The notes: generated from the letters alone by a model not told the origin. 64,000 nucleotides of DNA from Tanytarsus gracilentus (GCA_038502055.1 JAXRKN010000027.1:620001-684000); one strand, 5' to 3'; counted from the stretch's first letter, positions 21,901 through 34,900 are shown. Program-made: numbers and translations.

Positions 21901-24900
21901 AGTTTTCAACTTTCATTTACCATGTTAATGCTATTTGAGTTAGTAGGCGTCGGAGTGTTCGAGCTATTAGTGGCAGATGGCGAACTTAACAAACTAACTG
22001 GATGATTCAAATTCAGTTTCGGCAAATTTTGGTTTTTGAGTGGCGACGATGTCGGAAGTAAATTATTACCTAGTAAATTACTCGCATGATTAATGTCGAG
22101 TGAGGAGTTCGAGTCCTCGCTGCTGAGCGATTGAGCAATTTGTGCGGCGGCAATTTGAGCTTTTGCCGATTTCTTGTTGTTCTCCTCCTTGAAGCAGTGA
22201 TTCTTCTGATGACGAATGAGCTCATAATAACGTTGAAAGATCAAATTGCACTTCTTGCATGTGTAATTGATGCAGGCCGATGACTTTTTCTCGTCCGTCT
22301 CGTATGGCGAAGCGCTGCTGGGAAGAGATTTAAAGGCTTTTTTAAGTTCGATGGAATTTCAGGAGAGATTTTCGGAAACTAAACAAAAAATTTGATTTTG
22401 GAAGAATTTTGAGGTCTTCCGAAAAATAAAATAATAAATTTTTTGACATCAAAATCAAATTTTTATGTCGACAACTCGAGGTTGTAACTTACTTTGAGTT
22501 GTTTGGTTGATTTTCGTAGATTTTTCGCTGCTTTTGTCGAGCGTTCTGGAAAATTTTTTGCTGATTAATTTATTTGGAAATTAATTTGACCGAAAGTAGG
22601 TCTGACCCTCCTTAAGGTTGTCAGGATTTATTTAAATTTTCTGACCACCTCAAGGCAGTCAGCTCTAATCATATTTGAAGTGATGAAACTCACCTGGAAC
22701 CAGACAACAATCACTCGCGGTGACAACAACAGCAACTTGCTCAAATACTCCAAGTCACTGTCTTTCGGATATGAATTATTTTCGAAGAACTCTTGCAGCA
22801 CTTTAATCTGATAGTCGGTGAATCTGGTGCGATTTGCTCGCTTTCCACTCGACGTGCTGGAGTTTGATGAGCTCGAATTTGACTCGTAAGTTTTATCGAA
22901 AATTTTGTTCAATTGAAATTTTTTCGGCGGTCCCATTTGGTTCATGCCGCCGGGACTTGTGATGTTGTTGATTGGAATCGAATCGATTTGCTGATTAATG
23001 ACGTCACTGATGTTGTTGTAGAGGGAATTGGGTGTTTGTGGACGCGACAAGATGTCACTGCTGCCACTCTCCGATTTCGTTTCAAAACTGTTGAAATAAT
23101 TCATTTGTTGCTGCGCTTGTTGCTGACGAAATCGCTCCATATCGAACTCTTCTTGCTTCTCATTGTCGATGTCGCCCTCCATTGGCTCTGACTTGATGTA
23201 GGAGTCGTCGCGTTCATTGCTGGTCGTGCTTGACGATTGAGAGACCGGTCGGAGGTCGGGAAAGCTCTGAACTTGCGTGCTCAAATTGAACGCCTGCTGT
23301 TGCTGCTGAAAAAACTGCTGCTGTTGCTCTTGAAGTTTTTGCTGTTCGAGTTGAAGCTTTTGCTGTTGCTGTTGGAGACTTGTCAACATTGAATTTGTGG
23401 TTGTTGAATTTGTTTTGGGTGGCTCAGCTAAAGGGCTTGTTTTTGTTTGACCTGTACGTTCGTACTCTTCAATGTTGAGAGTTGTTGATGGTGGATTTGC
23501 GAAGTTGTAGGGTGAATCTTTGTTGCGTTGACGCTCTTTGAAAAGGGTGTTGCGGAACCAGTGTTTGACAACCTAATAAATGTATTTAAGTAAGTTAAAA
23601 AAAATTTAAAAAATTTTTCATGCAATTTTCTTGCAATTTAATTGCAAATGTTTGAAAATATTGTTGATGAAACTTGCATGCAATTATCATTCAAATCGCA
23701 TCTTAATTAAAAATTATATTTAAACATCTTTCAACCCACCTTTTGGGGCAAATTAGCCTTCTTCGACATCTCTATGATGCATTCTTCACTCGGCGAGTTG
23801 TTAATGTCAAAATTTGATCTCAAAATCTTCAATTGATCGTCAGTGATTCTTGTTCTAGCTCGCTTTTGATTCTGACAAGCTTGGAAGGACGATGAAGATT
23901 CATCATTAATTCCATTCCATGGGTCAATGTATTCTTTCTGATTTTTCTTTACATTTGGTGTCATTTGAGATTGTTGTTGTTGCTGTTGAGCGAGAAGTGA
24001 AAGAGCTGTTGGAGTCGACGACGATGCTGGTGAGACTGGAATGTCGGATGGTTTAGGTGGAACTAAACTTTGACTTGCCGCACTCGCTCCGGGTGATAAA
24101 ACATTTCCCGGCTGTTGACCGCCGAATATTAATGGCGGTGCCAAGTTCATGAAGTTCAAAGACATCAAATGATGAAACTGCATCAAATTCAACATGTCAA
24201 GCGTGTTCATTGGCATATTTCCAGTGTTCAAGCTCTGCAAGCTTTGAGCGAATTGCGGAAATTGCGCGAGAAATTGTTGCTCCATGAGTCGCTGTGCCAA
24301 CATCGCAGGGTCAAATTTAGCTTCACTCTGCTTTTGAGCCGCTGCCAGCATCTCGGCATTGAAGAGTTTCATCGGATCCGGAATTTCACTTTCTTTCGAC
24401 TGTGAAAAATCGAGAGCTTCTTCATCCTTTTTCTCCTCACCAACTCCATTATTTTTCGTCGGCGTTTGCGGAAGTTTATTAATGTCATTGAATTGCTTTG
24501 CGATGTCAACGCCGAAATTCTCGAGAAGTGCTTTGTACATTGGATTATTTGCCGGTGGTTTAGGCGATAAATTGCCATTGTTCGATGGAAGCTGTTGAGC
24601 GATGTCTGAGGGTTGGGATGTTGCTGATGATGAACCCTACAGTTAATAAATTTAGTTAAATTTAATTCAAACACCAAAAGTAAGTCCAACTTGAGCTGCC
24701 AGAAGTTGATCTTACCTGTTGCAATTGTTGTTGTTGCTGCATTACCCTGTTCGCTCTCGCTTGATGACCAACACTCCTCATGTGGATGTCTAAGGTCGAT
24801 CCTTGCGCATAAGCAACCTAAAATTATTAATTAGTAAAACTCTCAATTTAATTAATTATTTAATTACCTTGCAGATATCGCACTTAAATCTCTTCTTTGG

Positions 24901-27900
24901 ACTGTCATAGTCGTTATCGCTCGAGAGCTTTCTCTTGTTGCTCTCCATCGTGTTTGGAATTTCCATTTCAAAGTCAATTGACTTTCGATCGAAATCGACT
25001 GAGCGTCGATCAAACTCCGCCAATTGACTTGGACTCGTGCCAAGCGCCGGCGTTGAACTTCCACTGTGTGTCTCTTGCTTCTTCTTGTTCACTCGATGCA
25101 AATGTGAAACGCTGTTTTTGTGGACTGCAAGAATGTTTGCTTGCGTGAAACTTTCGAGGCAATCTTCGCACTTGTAAGGACGATTTGGATCGTGATACTT
25201 TTCGAGTGAATAACTTGCGACTTTTTCCGATCGATTAATCGCTTTGAATCGCTTCGCGTCTGGCATTTGATCGCCATCATTAAACTCATTATCGTCATCG
25301 TTAGAAACGACATCATCGTTAGGTGTTTGCATTCGTTCATCGTCAGTAAAATCAGTCGATTTATTTAGCTCTTGATTAACTGTCGAGTGAACCTGCTCGA
25401 TGTGACGCTGTAGTGAAGTTGTGCTTCTGAAGTTTCGACTGCAAATGCTGCATTTTGTCGCATCCCTCATCGAGTGATACATAAAGTGATTATTTAGTTT
25501 TTCTTCTGTCTTAAAAGCGAGCGGACACATTTGACATCGATATTTGTAGACGTGACGCTCACTAATGACAACATTGAGATGAGCTGATCGGAAATGCTGT
25601 TGAACTTGAGCTTCATTGATGAATTTTTGATGGCAAGATTTGAGTAAGCAGCTAAACTGATTCATGCCAGTGATGAGGAAGTGTTGATGATCTGTTGCGT
25701 GAAGGAGAAGATCGTTCATTGACTTTAGGGTGTCGGAACAGACGAGACATTCGTAATCGCCAATCGAGACAGTTGGTGATTTTTTATTGTTGACCCAGTG
25801 CGATGTGTCGACGAGTTGAAGAAGACGATTGAGTCCTTCAGCATTGACGCTGTGTGCTTTCATCACGTGAGTCTCTAATGAAACTCTTTCTGTGAAATTA
25901 TCCTGACACAATGGACACATGACGCTGTATTCTTCAGTTGTTGATGTTGTGCTGAACGGCGATGGACTCGGTTTCTTAATTGGAGTTTCACGCTTCTCTT
26001 CAGTTTCCTCTTGATGAAGCATCGAAACAGCCGAAGAGGATCTCGACGAATTATTAATTATTACTCCATCAATGTCAGGTTCACAGGTCATTTCCGTGTC
26101 CTTCTTATCGCCATCATCGAGCATCTTATCGGTGAGGTCTTCAACCTTGTTATCATCTATCTTTGGTTCATTGAAATTCATCTGAGCGGCAGCCATGAGT
26201 GCCGAGATTGAGGGAAGTGCAATTGGCATGCAATCCATGTTGGGATGAACGGACTCGAAATGCTGTTCAATTTCATGTTTCGTATCACACAAGTGATCAC
26301 AGTGATTGCACTTGAGCACGGTCTGAGATTGCGGAAGATTTGCGGTGAGTGCTTTGAGTTGCTCGAACGGCATCATCTTCAGCAATGCGAGGGGATTTGG
26401 TTGCATTTCTGAGTGCTGTGGAGACTCTTTGATAGCCGGCGATGGAGTTGGTTTCTCATCGTCGCGTGGGGACTCAAGATTTATGTCTAGAAAATAATTT
26501 ATTAATAAATTATAAAATAAATAAATTAAGAACTCACCATCGACCAGCTGATAAATGTCCGCCAGATCAATCGACTCTAAAGTCTCGCATCGCCTTTGAA
26601 GACAATAAATCTGCTCGATCTGGATATGTCTGATACCCTTGTTGTGTTTGATCATGTCGAGTAGATTGTTTGACTTAAAATTGCACAGTTGACAGAGAAG
26701 AGCTTTATTCATGTTCATCTCCTGTCCGTCCATCGATTCCAACTTGATCTCCTTAAAAAGCTGCAAGAGATGATTGAATTTCGATCTCATGCTCTCATGA
26801 CGGACATTCTGGATGTGACAATTGAGCTTTTGAATGGAATTCGTGTAGTAATCGCAGCAGTTGCACTTGAGCTGCGTAATGTTGTAGTTGTTGTTGTTTG
26901 TTGATGAGTTGATGACGTAATCGAATTTATATTCATTGCGGAGGCCACCTGGGATGAAAATTTAACAGTAAAAAGCTAACAAAAAGAGTTTAAACTCTCA
27001 ACTCACCCTGCTTGATGTGATTAGCAAAGTTGACCCGCTGCAGATGCTTATCGGTTTTACAATGCAGTTGACAATTGGCCTTGAGGTGTGTCTTGTAGCA
27101 GCAGAGTCGACACGTGTAGTTATTGTTGTTCACAACAACGATGAACTCTTGCGGGAAGCTAAGTCGCGAGCGATCCTCGTTGATGTGCGAATTTAATTCG
27201 TCCAAATCGTTTGTGTTAAAGTTTGAGCAGATGAGACATGAGAAGTGAAATGTTGGGTTGAAGTCTTGTTCGAAGGGCGGCTCGAGGGTGTCGGGATTCA
27301 AGCCTTGATCAATCTCCTGATTGTTTGTTCCGTTGATTTGCTGCTGAAAGTGCAGCGGACTTTGTTGACTATTTTGAGCTTGCTGTTGCTGCTGTTGAAG
27401 CATTGGAAGGAAGTTGGCCGGTGGTGTGACGCCGCCTTGTTGCAGAAATTGAATTAGTAGCGCTTGATTGTAGGCGATGTCAGCGAGTGCAGCGCCAGGA
27501 AGATGACCAGTTGTGCTTGGATCCATGCCGGGTATGCCGAGCGGATTTATTCCACCCGCTTGTGGATTGTGCTTGAGGAAGGATTCCATTTGCGACTGTA
27601 GGCGCTTAATATTGCACTGCACCACGGCCAAATTGTGTGTGTGCTTCTCGCTCGTTTCGTGGATGCGATAATTGCGAGCATTCGGTGTCTCATATGAGCA
27701 CGGCTCGCAGCGGAAACTTGGCTTTGGCTTCGGTTTACTTAGTTGAGTTGGCAGTTGTGGCGTCGACGGCGCTGATGGAATTGATGGTGGTTGACTAGGT
27801 TGAGGTGTTGAGCGAATTTCGGGCGGTGGAGGTCCGACAGACTGGGAATTAAAATTGTGTTGTAATAATAATAATAAATATAATTATGATTATTACAATA

Positions 27901-30900
27901 ATAAAATTAATAAAAATTATAAAATTTATTATTTCTTAAAATTTTTTTATAAATTATAATCTTAAATTACTCACCATACTCTGCGAGTTATTGAGCTCTT
28001 GAACATTATTTAAATGTTTATCGCTCTGCATGTGAATGGAGAGATTGCCTTTGGTGGTGGTTGAATAGTTGCAAATTTCGCAACGATATGGCTTATAACC
28101 GCACGTATAGGACTCGCCACGTGCTAAACGAGGATGCGCTGCACCTGTAATTAAATCCAATTAACCTCTTCAATTAATTAAATTATTTAATAAAATTACC
28201 CGCTAGACAATAACCGCACGCACTCTCGCCATCGGGATGCTTTTCACGCATGTGAATCTCAAGCGTCTCCTGATACTTGTAATGCCAATTGCACTGTGGA
28301 CATTTGAGTGTTTTGCACGAGTTCCGAGTCGATATCTGTTGACCGCTATTTAAGCGCGCCGAATTCAAAAGAATTTCGCATCTCGCACAATCAACGCCGA
28401 GCGGCCGTCCGTTCATGTGATCGGGACACGCACCGATTGTAAAGCTCGGCGAGGTGTTGATGTTCTGCTGCGAGCCCATCTGATGCGACAACTGCGCCAA
28501 TTGCGCCGAGTTCGGTGTCGCTGACGTTATTGGCGAGGACGTTTTCGACGATGAATTTGACTCGTGTGGGAATGCCTTCATTGGCGACTTCGATGCACTC
28601 CGCATCGGCGACATTTGATTCATGTTGAGAAATTCGCAATTTTTGCAATCGATTTCGGCGAGATTTGGCATGTCGACGTGATCGGGACATGGAATGCGAG
28701 TTTGTTGCTGTTGCGATAGGAACTCATTGAGCGTCTTCTGCTGCTCGAGAAAGCTCGTCAGCTGCGAGAGGTCGGCCTGTGAGTTTAGGAACTTCAAATC
28801 ACCTGCGAGTCGTTGAATGACGCTCGCGGCAGTAGTTATGGGATTCTGGAGGGATGCGAGTGACTTTGGCGTTAATCGCGGCTGCATGAGCTGCAGATCG
28901 TCCTTCTCGTCACCGCCATCTCCATTGTCAGTCCCATCGTTCTCATTATTACTATTATTATTATTATCCGAATTGTCGTCGCTCATCGATCGTGCGGCAT
29001 CGAGCGGTTCGAGGAACGAAATTTGTGAAATATCTTCCGTGTTCTTCTGAATGATGGCGGACGAGCACTCGCGACTGAGCAGAACCTTTTCACTCTCGCT
29101 CAAATTTATTTTGTGCTCGGTGCTCGCGTGAGCCGAAAAGAGTTTTCCACTCCCGAAGCTCAACTTGCAGATGAAACACATCAAAATTGGCTTCTGACGA
29201 TGAAATGAGTTCACTTCTCGGCCATCGTCACTGCCCGTCGCATCGTGCTGTGTTCGCGGCGATTGGTCACCTATCGATGCCGTCGGCGGCGAGGTAATGG
29301 GCGATGTGGTATTCATTGTGGCGTCGCGCGACGAAATCACGCGAAATGAGTGAATTTTCGGATTGTTTGATTGTGATACATCTAAGTTGGCGATTTAGGA
29401 ATTAATTAGGTTTACAATAATTGTTAATTGACTCACCTTTAATACTACTATCGTTCAGTTGCAGCGGCAGCTCATTCTCCGAGTCAATAATGTAAGCTTT
29501 ACCATCTAAATTATAAACAACTTTGCCCTGAAATCGCTCAACCTCATTGAACGATGACGCTTCGTCTGAATCGTATTCCTGCAAGTGAGAAAATATTCTT
29601 TTTAACTTCTGCTCAGCTCAAAGGACAAAATTGAAATGAGAGAAAAAAACTCTTTAATTAATTTTAATTCTCCACCCACAAAACTCAACGCTCGATCCAC
29701 ATTTAATGATGCTCGTGTAGCGTTGAATTTACATAAATTATTTCCAATTAGTGGCATTCGAGAGTGATTGTGTGAGTGTCTCAATTAGCGTCCATTTAGA
29801 TCATCCATTCTCATTAAATCCGGATGGGAGGGGCATCAAGTGCTTATCACACTCACATACGAGAGAGAAATGACCCAGGAAGTGATAATGAACGCAAATC
29901 GAAAAAGCCCCGAAAAAAGAAACGCGTCGGAAACTTTTTTCGAATCTCGACCGTTACTTTTTTAATTGTGCAGTGATTTATTGGCGAATTTCTAGCGAAT
30001 TTAAACAGGAAACTTTAACAGAGAGTTTATGAAGATTTTGCCGACATGATTGGATGTGTGTTTGAGGTGAGCGACCGTGGGAAGCAATTGGGTGCGTTTA
30101 TGAGCAAATGAGATTGTGATTGAAATGTTTTTGTGAAATTAAATTGATGAAAAAAAAATTTAAAAAATTTCCTCTCTATTTTTTGCAATTGGAATTTTTT
30201 AATTTTGAAATTTTTTCGACCGTTGAATTTATGTGAAAGTAAAAATTTAGTTTTTGAATTTAAAAAATTTCTGATAGTTTAAAATTAATTTAATAATGTG
30301 TAAAAATATAATTTAAATTTTGTTTGACCGTTGAATTAAATTTTTTTAAACCGTTGAATTTAAATTTTAATAAAAAAATCGTTTTCCATGATTAACTTTA
30401 GTTAATTTATGAAATTTGAAATTGTGAAAAATTAAATTTAAATTTTTTTAACCGTTAAATTGAAAATTGTCATTAAAAAATGTTGAAAATTTTTAAGACA
30501 ATCAAATTTTATGAAATTCAAATATTTTTTAACCGTTAATTTTAGTTTTACAAAAAGTTCAATTTATTTCTGTCATTTCTGAAATTTGCAGAGAAACCTT
30601 GATGAATATTTTTTAACAATTGTAAATAAAGTGGAGAAAATTATTAAATGTAAAAATTACCTAAAAACCTTAATTAAATAATTTAAATTCACTTGTAAAA
30701 TCTTTCCCAAAAAAAAAAATCAAACAAAAACCTCCGACACAAATAAAAATCACAGTTCATCCTCTCGAAAAATTAAATTTTTCTCAATTCATCTCATTTG
30801 CTCTCATCATCGCACATTAACATAATTTTTCATTCGATAATTTCAATTTCCTTTTTGGCGAGTGTGAGAGAGCCCGATTTCATATTTTTTTTTCGGAGCT

Positions 30901-31919
30901 TAATTTATTAATTTACTCTCCGAAGCTCCCCAAAAAATAACGCCACAGTGATTTCCTCCGTACATCAACAAAAAAATCATCTACCAGCTCAAATGATCGT
31001 GTCATTGGAGAGATTAAATGCGAACTCTCAGTCGGCAATCAGCACTGATTTATCATTTCATTAACTTTAATTTAATTCTACATATATGAGAGAAAAAAAG
31101 TTTTCCTGTGACCGATCATGGCTTCTGAAAAGATGTGCGAGTGTGTGATGGTTAATAATTTAATGACGTTTGGGTGAAATGAATGAGCTTTGATTAAATA
31201 ATTGGTGGGGTTGTCGAGATCTCTCGAGTGCCATGTACACACAAACGGCTGAAATTTAGAACTCAACAAAAATGAATAATAAAAGCTGATACGAATGACG
31301 GTGATGATGATAATGATGTGGATGTGCTCAATTAACTCATTTAGCTCATTAATGAATTTCTATGGTTTGTGAAAATAGGTTTTGTGATGAGGAAATTGTG
31401 AGTTTGTTGCGTTTGTGTGGAAATTTAATTTTTTAACGACTTTTTTGATAAAATTTTAAATTTTCAAAAATTCTCAATTTAAAGTTTTTTAAAAAACTTA
31501 AAATAAAAGTGGAAATTTTTAAAACTTAAGAAATTTTTTAAAAACCGTTAAAAAATTTATTAAAATTTAAAAAAATTTAATAAAATCAATTAAGAACCTC
31601 CCCAATAATTAATTACCTCCGAATTAGTGACACAACTCTGCGGATCGTCGCGCTTTCGTCGTCTCTTTCTCGGCGATGGTGATGTTGGCGTTGGCGGTGG
31701 CATGTCTGTGGTCGATTTCAACACCGTCTGTGCATCGTTGCTGTGCTGCTGCGGCGACGCTTCCCTCCTCAACACATTCAAATTGATATCGGGCGCTTGA
31801 GCTGGCGACACAGTCGATGGCGATGGCACATACGCACCGGTGCCGAGCGAAATAGCTCGGCCGTCAAACTGAATCGACTCCGTGGCGTATGATATGCACT
31901 TACGCACACGAAGGATCGT
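18987..31919 (-). CDS. zfh2: Zfh2/ZFHX zinc-finger homeodomain transcription factor (5' end unresolved)
   Basis: Fourteen coding exons join with matching phases: 31919-31617, 29578-29437, 29381-28200, 28144-27975, 27841-27007, 26948-26538, 26486-24868, 24817-24716, 24636-23740, 23572-22694, 22545-22493, 22317-21921, 20708-20085 and 19862-18987 (2,829 codons plus stop). The order matches the ZFHX family: conserved N-terminal segments (KVVYNLDGKAYII, PKIHSFRV, KPILMCFICKLSFG), CPDH..G.DC..CE motifs, about 19 C2H2 fingers, then four homeodomains, with fingers after the second, third and fourth. Gln-rich tracts precede homeodomains 1 and 2. Drosophila zfh2 acts in CNS and proximal-distal appendage patterning; the vertebrate relatives are ZFHX3/4. 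Acidic and KRRRKR stretches fit a nuclear factor. The first exon opens at an acceptor-like site, and its first ATG is codon 73, so an upstream coding exon or a late start is possible. Confidence 0.95.
19287..19466 (-). other. zfh2: zfh2 homeodomain 4
   Basis: A sixty-residue homeodomain within the last exon, beginning KRHRTHVNRVQ, with recognition helix VVQVWFQNARAN (Trp48, Phe49, Gln50 and Asn51 all present). It is followed by a C2H2 finger (CLFC...H.....H) and an acidic C-terminus. It corresponds to the fourth homeodomain of vertebrate ZFHX3. Confidence 0.92.
19821..20219 (-). other. zfh2: zfh2 homeodomain 3 (split by a 222-bp intron)
   Basis: It begins KRLRTTILPEQ and ends VVQ|VWYQNSRARERKGQ, with the intron (19863-20084) placed just before the recognition-helix Trp. 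A C2H2 finger (CPYCSAIFKVKSALESH) follows directly. The intron carries two copies of a repeat containing AGAACCCCTAAAATATTTT. Confidence 0.92.
19925..20072. repeat. Short direct repeats in zfh2 intron 13
   Basis: The words AACCCCTAAAATATTTTTTG and AACCCCTAA recur four times (about 19930, 19953, 20034 and 20056) as two pairs about 100 bp apart. This is a young local duplication within an intron that interrupts homeodomain 3. Confidence 0.6.
20872..21095. repeat. Degenerate minisatellite in zfh2 intron 12
   Basis: Alternating words such as GATTTAAATTAATC, TACGGATTT and AAATAAATCCATTGATTTAAA repeat with a spacing of about 30-60 bp. Much of each unit is self-complementary, so the array could fold. 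The 1.2 kb intron (20709-21920) has no other feature I can name. Confidence 0.6.
22510..22843 (-). other. zfh2: zfh2 homeodomain 2 (split by a 148-bp intron)
   Basis: It begins KRANRTRFTDYQ and ends VIVVWFQ|NARQKQRKIYEN, with the intron between Gln50 and Asn51. The second part lies on a tiny 53-nt exon (22545-22493). The following exon carries a C2H2 finger (CKKCNLIFQRYYELIRHQ) typical of this family. Confidence 0.93.
23519..23865 (-). other. zfh2: zfh2 homeodomain 1 (split by a 167-bp intron)
   Basis: It begins KRARTRITDDQ and ends QK|VVKHWFRNTLFKERQRNK. Position 50 is Arg instead of the usual Gln while Trp48 and Asn51 are kept. This recognition helix is the hallmark of the first homeodomain of ZFHX proteins and identifies the family strongly. 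Confidence 0.93.
30211..30545. repeat. Degenerate array with AACCGTTGAATTT core in zfh2 intron 1
   Basis: At least six copies of a word like TTTAACCGTTGAATTTAA lie at spacings of 40-110 bp within the 2-kb intron 29579-31616. Nothing else is recognisable in that intron apart from AT-rich sequence and scattered GA-rich runs. A related array lies at 56515-56645. Confidence 0.5.
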
Positions 31920-31998
31920 CTATGGCACGGGGATGGAGATATTTTGACTTTTTCACGAGCTGAGACTCACTTCGGCCGTGGAAGGTCAATTGTGCATT
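31904..31998 (-). other. Candidate extra 5' exon(s) of zfh2
   Basis: On the minus strand a strong acceptor (pyrimidine tract then TTTCAG) precedes 31998. Donor-like sites follow at 31970 (GTGAGT) and at 31903 (GTAAGT). Exon 31998-31971 (28 nt) would be separated from the first coding exon by a 51-bp intron. In the frame of that exon it contains a TGA, so it would be untranslated; another frame is open (NAQLTFHGR...) but does not join. This could be a 5' UTR exon or alternative splicing. Confidence 0.35.
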
Positions 31999-31999
31999 C

Positions 32000-34900
32000 T
32001 GAAATTGACGAAAAAGAAAATTAATTAAAATTAAATCTGTCAGCGGCGGCTTAATTTCCATCACAGAAGAAATCAATTTTTGGTAAAAATTTTTAAGAAC
32101 ATTTCTGCTTCCATTTTTAATTGCTGTAGCGAAAAAAAAATGTTAATTTGTGTTTGTGACTGTTGTAAAAGCGAAGCGAGAGCATTGATTGCGATCATGA
32201 ATTATTAATGTGCATATTGGAGATCGGCGAGAGGGAGAGGAGAAAAAATGGGAAGAAAAAGGCTGATCGCTGCCATTGTAAATGTCCATTTATGGCGATT
32301 CGAATCGATTGCGCTTTTTTATGCAGCAACGACGCTTCCCACAGGTTAATAAGAGAGAAAAAAGTGGAAAGAGGAAGAATGAAATGAGTTTTTAATAAGA
32401 AATTTGTGGAAGAAAATTTACTAATAAATTCGCTAAGAAGAAAAGGTTAAAGTGACACAAAATCCTTTGATTTAAATTTCCTCGCGTCTTAATTTTAATT
32501 CCAAGTGATAAAAAAGAGATTTACAATTTCTATTTGATTAACTGAACACGAGCAATTCGAGTTTGTTAATGTTAATGGGCGAGAGATGTTGGATAGAAAT
32601 CTCATGGTGATTTACTAGATTGACTGACCGCGCATTAAATACAAACTGCGTAGATTGGAATTGAAAGAATGAGAATTGTGTGATTTATTGGTGAATGTTT
32701 GAGAGATGGAAGAAAAAGTTTTGTGAATGTTGAATTATTTTTTTTAAAAGTTTTAAAAGTTTTCCACTTTATTTTTGCTGGATTTAAGTTGAGTTTTAAA
32801 AGTATTTAATTTTAAATAAAAATTCATTTCCCTATCATAAAAAAATCCGCAAACTCTTTCTCTATTGTCCTTAAACTCCACACTGTCATCCCGCTGTTGC
32901 CAATACGAAACAAAACTCTAAAAAGCATCAAGATGAGATAAGAATGTAACGCCAAAGGTTCACGTTAAGAATTTCACACAAAGGCGAATTAAAAACAATT
33001 CAATTTTTTTCATCATATTATATTTTTTTATGCTACACGCCGCTGCTGTTCTCCTTTTTTGTTAAATGCGTTATCGCGCTTTTGTTTGTCGCATAAAACG
33101 GTTATTTTTGGTTTTGCTTTTGTTGCATTAAATTAAATTAAGGGAGAAGAAAGATGATGAAGGTTTTCGGTCTGATTTAATAATGAGATGAATGAAGATG
33201 AAAAAATAGAAGGAAAGAATTTTAAGGTTGATAAAACTTTGGTGATTTTTTAAATTTATATTTTTCAATTTCAATTTAAATTTCTCTCAATTTCTTTTCC
33301 TCCAATTTCACTTAAAATCACAAAAACTTCACACATAACAAGATACGACAATAAGTCACGGCAAATAATCTCTTAACCTCTCTCGAAAAAAATAACAGCT
33401 AGAGAAACGAGCGAAAAGTCTCAATTTCACCTCCAATCAACATCACACATTTGAATTCGATTCAGTTTCAATAAGATTATTATCAAATTTGAAATCGGTA
33501 GTGAGCGCAATAGGAGACGAAAAATTTGATTTTTAAGTAGGAGAAAAATGAAATCTTTAAATCCTATTTTTTACAGTTGTTGAAGGGAATTAAAATGTCA
33601 GAAAAATAAAATATAATATTTTATAAAATTCCGCCATACTCAAAGTCAAATTAACATAATTTCTCATTACCACTTTTTCCCCCTCTTTAAAAAATCCATC
33701 TTACATTTTTCTCTTTCTTTTTGCCACGTAAAACTCATTAAATTTTAATTTTAAATTGTTCAATGATAATCCCAAAAGCACACACCGAGAGACAACAAAA
33801 GAGGCAAGAGCAAAAAAAATTCCATAAATCCATTGAAAAGCGAGGCAGCTCGCGATGTTCAAACAAAAGTTCTCTCTTGAAGAAGAAAAAAATAATAAAA
33901 AGAAGCAACGAAACAATGAGGCAGCGGCCAAAAAGGCGAAAGAACAATGGCAAGAAGATCAAACTATTTATAATGACAATAATAATAATTCTCAGAAAAA
34001 AAATATATGTACGAGAAAATAGCAACAAAGCAGAGCTGAGGAAAAATAAAAAGAAGTTATTAAAAAGATATTTTTTGTTTTCGCTTTTTTCAAGAAGGCC
34101 CTTTTTGGAGAGGGAAAAAGTTGTAAAATATAAAAGTTAATGTTGAGCCACAATGAATAAAAAAAGAGTGTACATTGAGAGTCAGACGATGATTATTAAA
34201 AAAATAAATAATAAAATTATGGAGAGTGGATAAGAAAAAAAATGGGGGGATGTCAGAGGTGGAGGATGATTAAGAATTTGAGTTTTAATATTAAAAAATA
34301 AAAATAAAATTGTGAAAATAAAAAGTGGGGGTTTTAAAATTTTTTTTTTAAATTTAAAATTGTATTTTAAAAATTTAATTTTGAATTTTTAAAAGTTCAA
34401 AAACTAAATTAAATAATTTTTTTATTTCATTGAAAATATTTAAAAAAATTTTCTCTTATTTTTTCAAATTTGAATTTTAAGATTTTAAAAAATAATTTAA
34501 AAATTTTTAAAACCTCCCATTTTTAAATTCTAACCTAAAATCCCAAAATCAAAATTTTTAATCAAATTAAAAATTATTAACATGCTCAATGTCCATGCAA
34601 TCTCCTAAAAAGTCCACTAAAAGCCTCGCTCACGATTTTTTTGCATCTCTTTCATTCTCTTGCAGCGAAAAAATTTCTTAAAATCTCGCTCGCGCGAAAA
34701 AAAAAGAGCATAAGGAAAAGAGTCGCGCGGGTAATTTATGGACCTGCGGCACTTTTGAATCCTGATTGTCATTTGAAACGATGGCCTGTGGTGTCTACTC
34801 GCTGCACCGCATGGAGTGCGATTTCCTTTGAATTTCTTCGTAAATGCGATTTTTATTAAATTTACAAGGAATTATCAGAAGAAAATGAGATGAAAATTTA

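Noticed and set aside
33763..34140. Lys/Arg-rich open frame of 125 codons, with Phe-rich frames opposite
   Set aside because: Composition artefact of A-rich DNA; no domain, no splice partner, no sensible start context.
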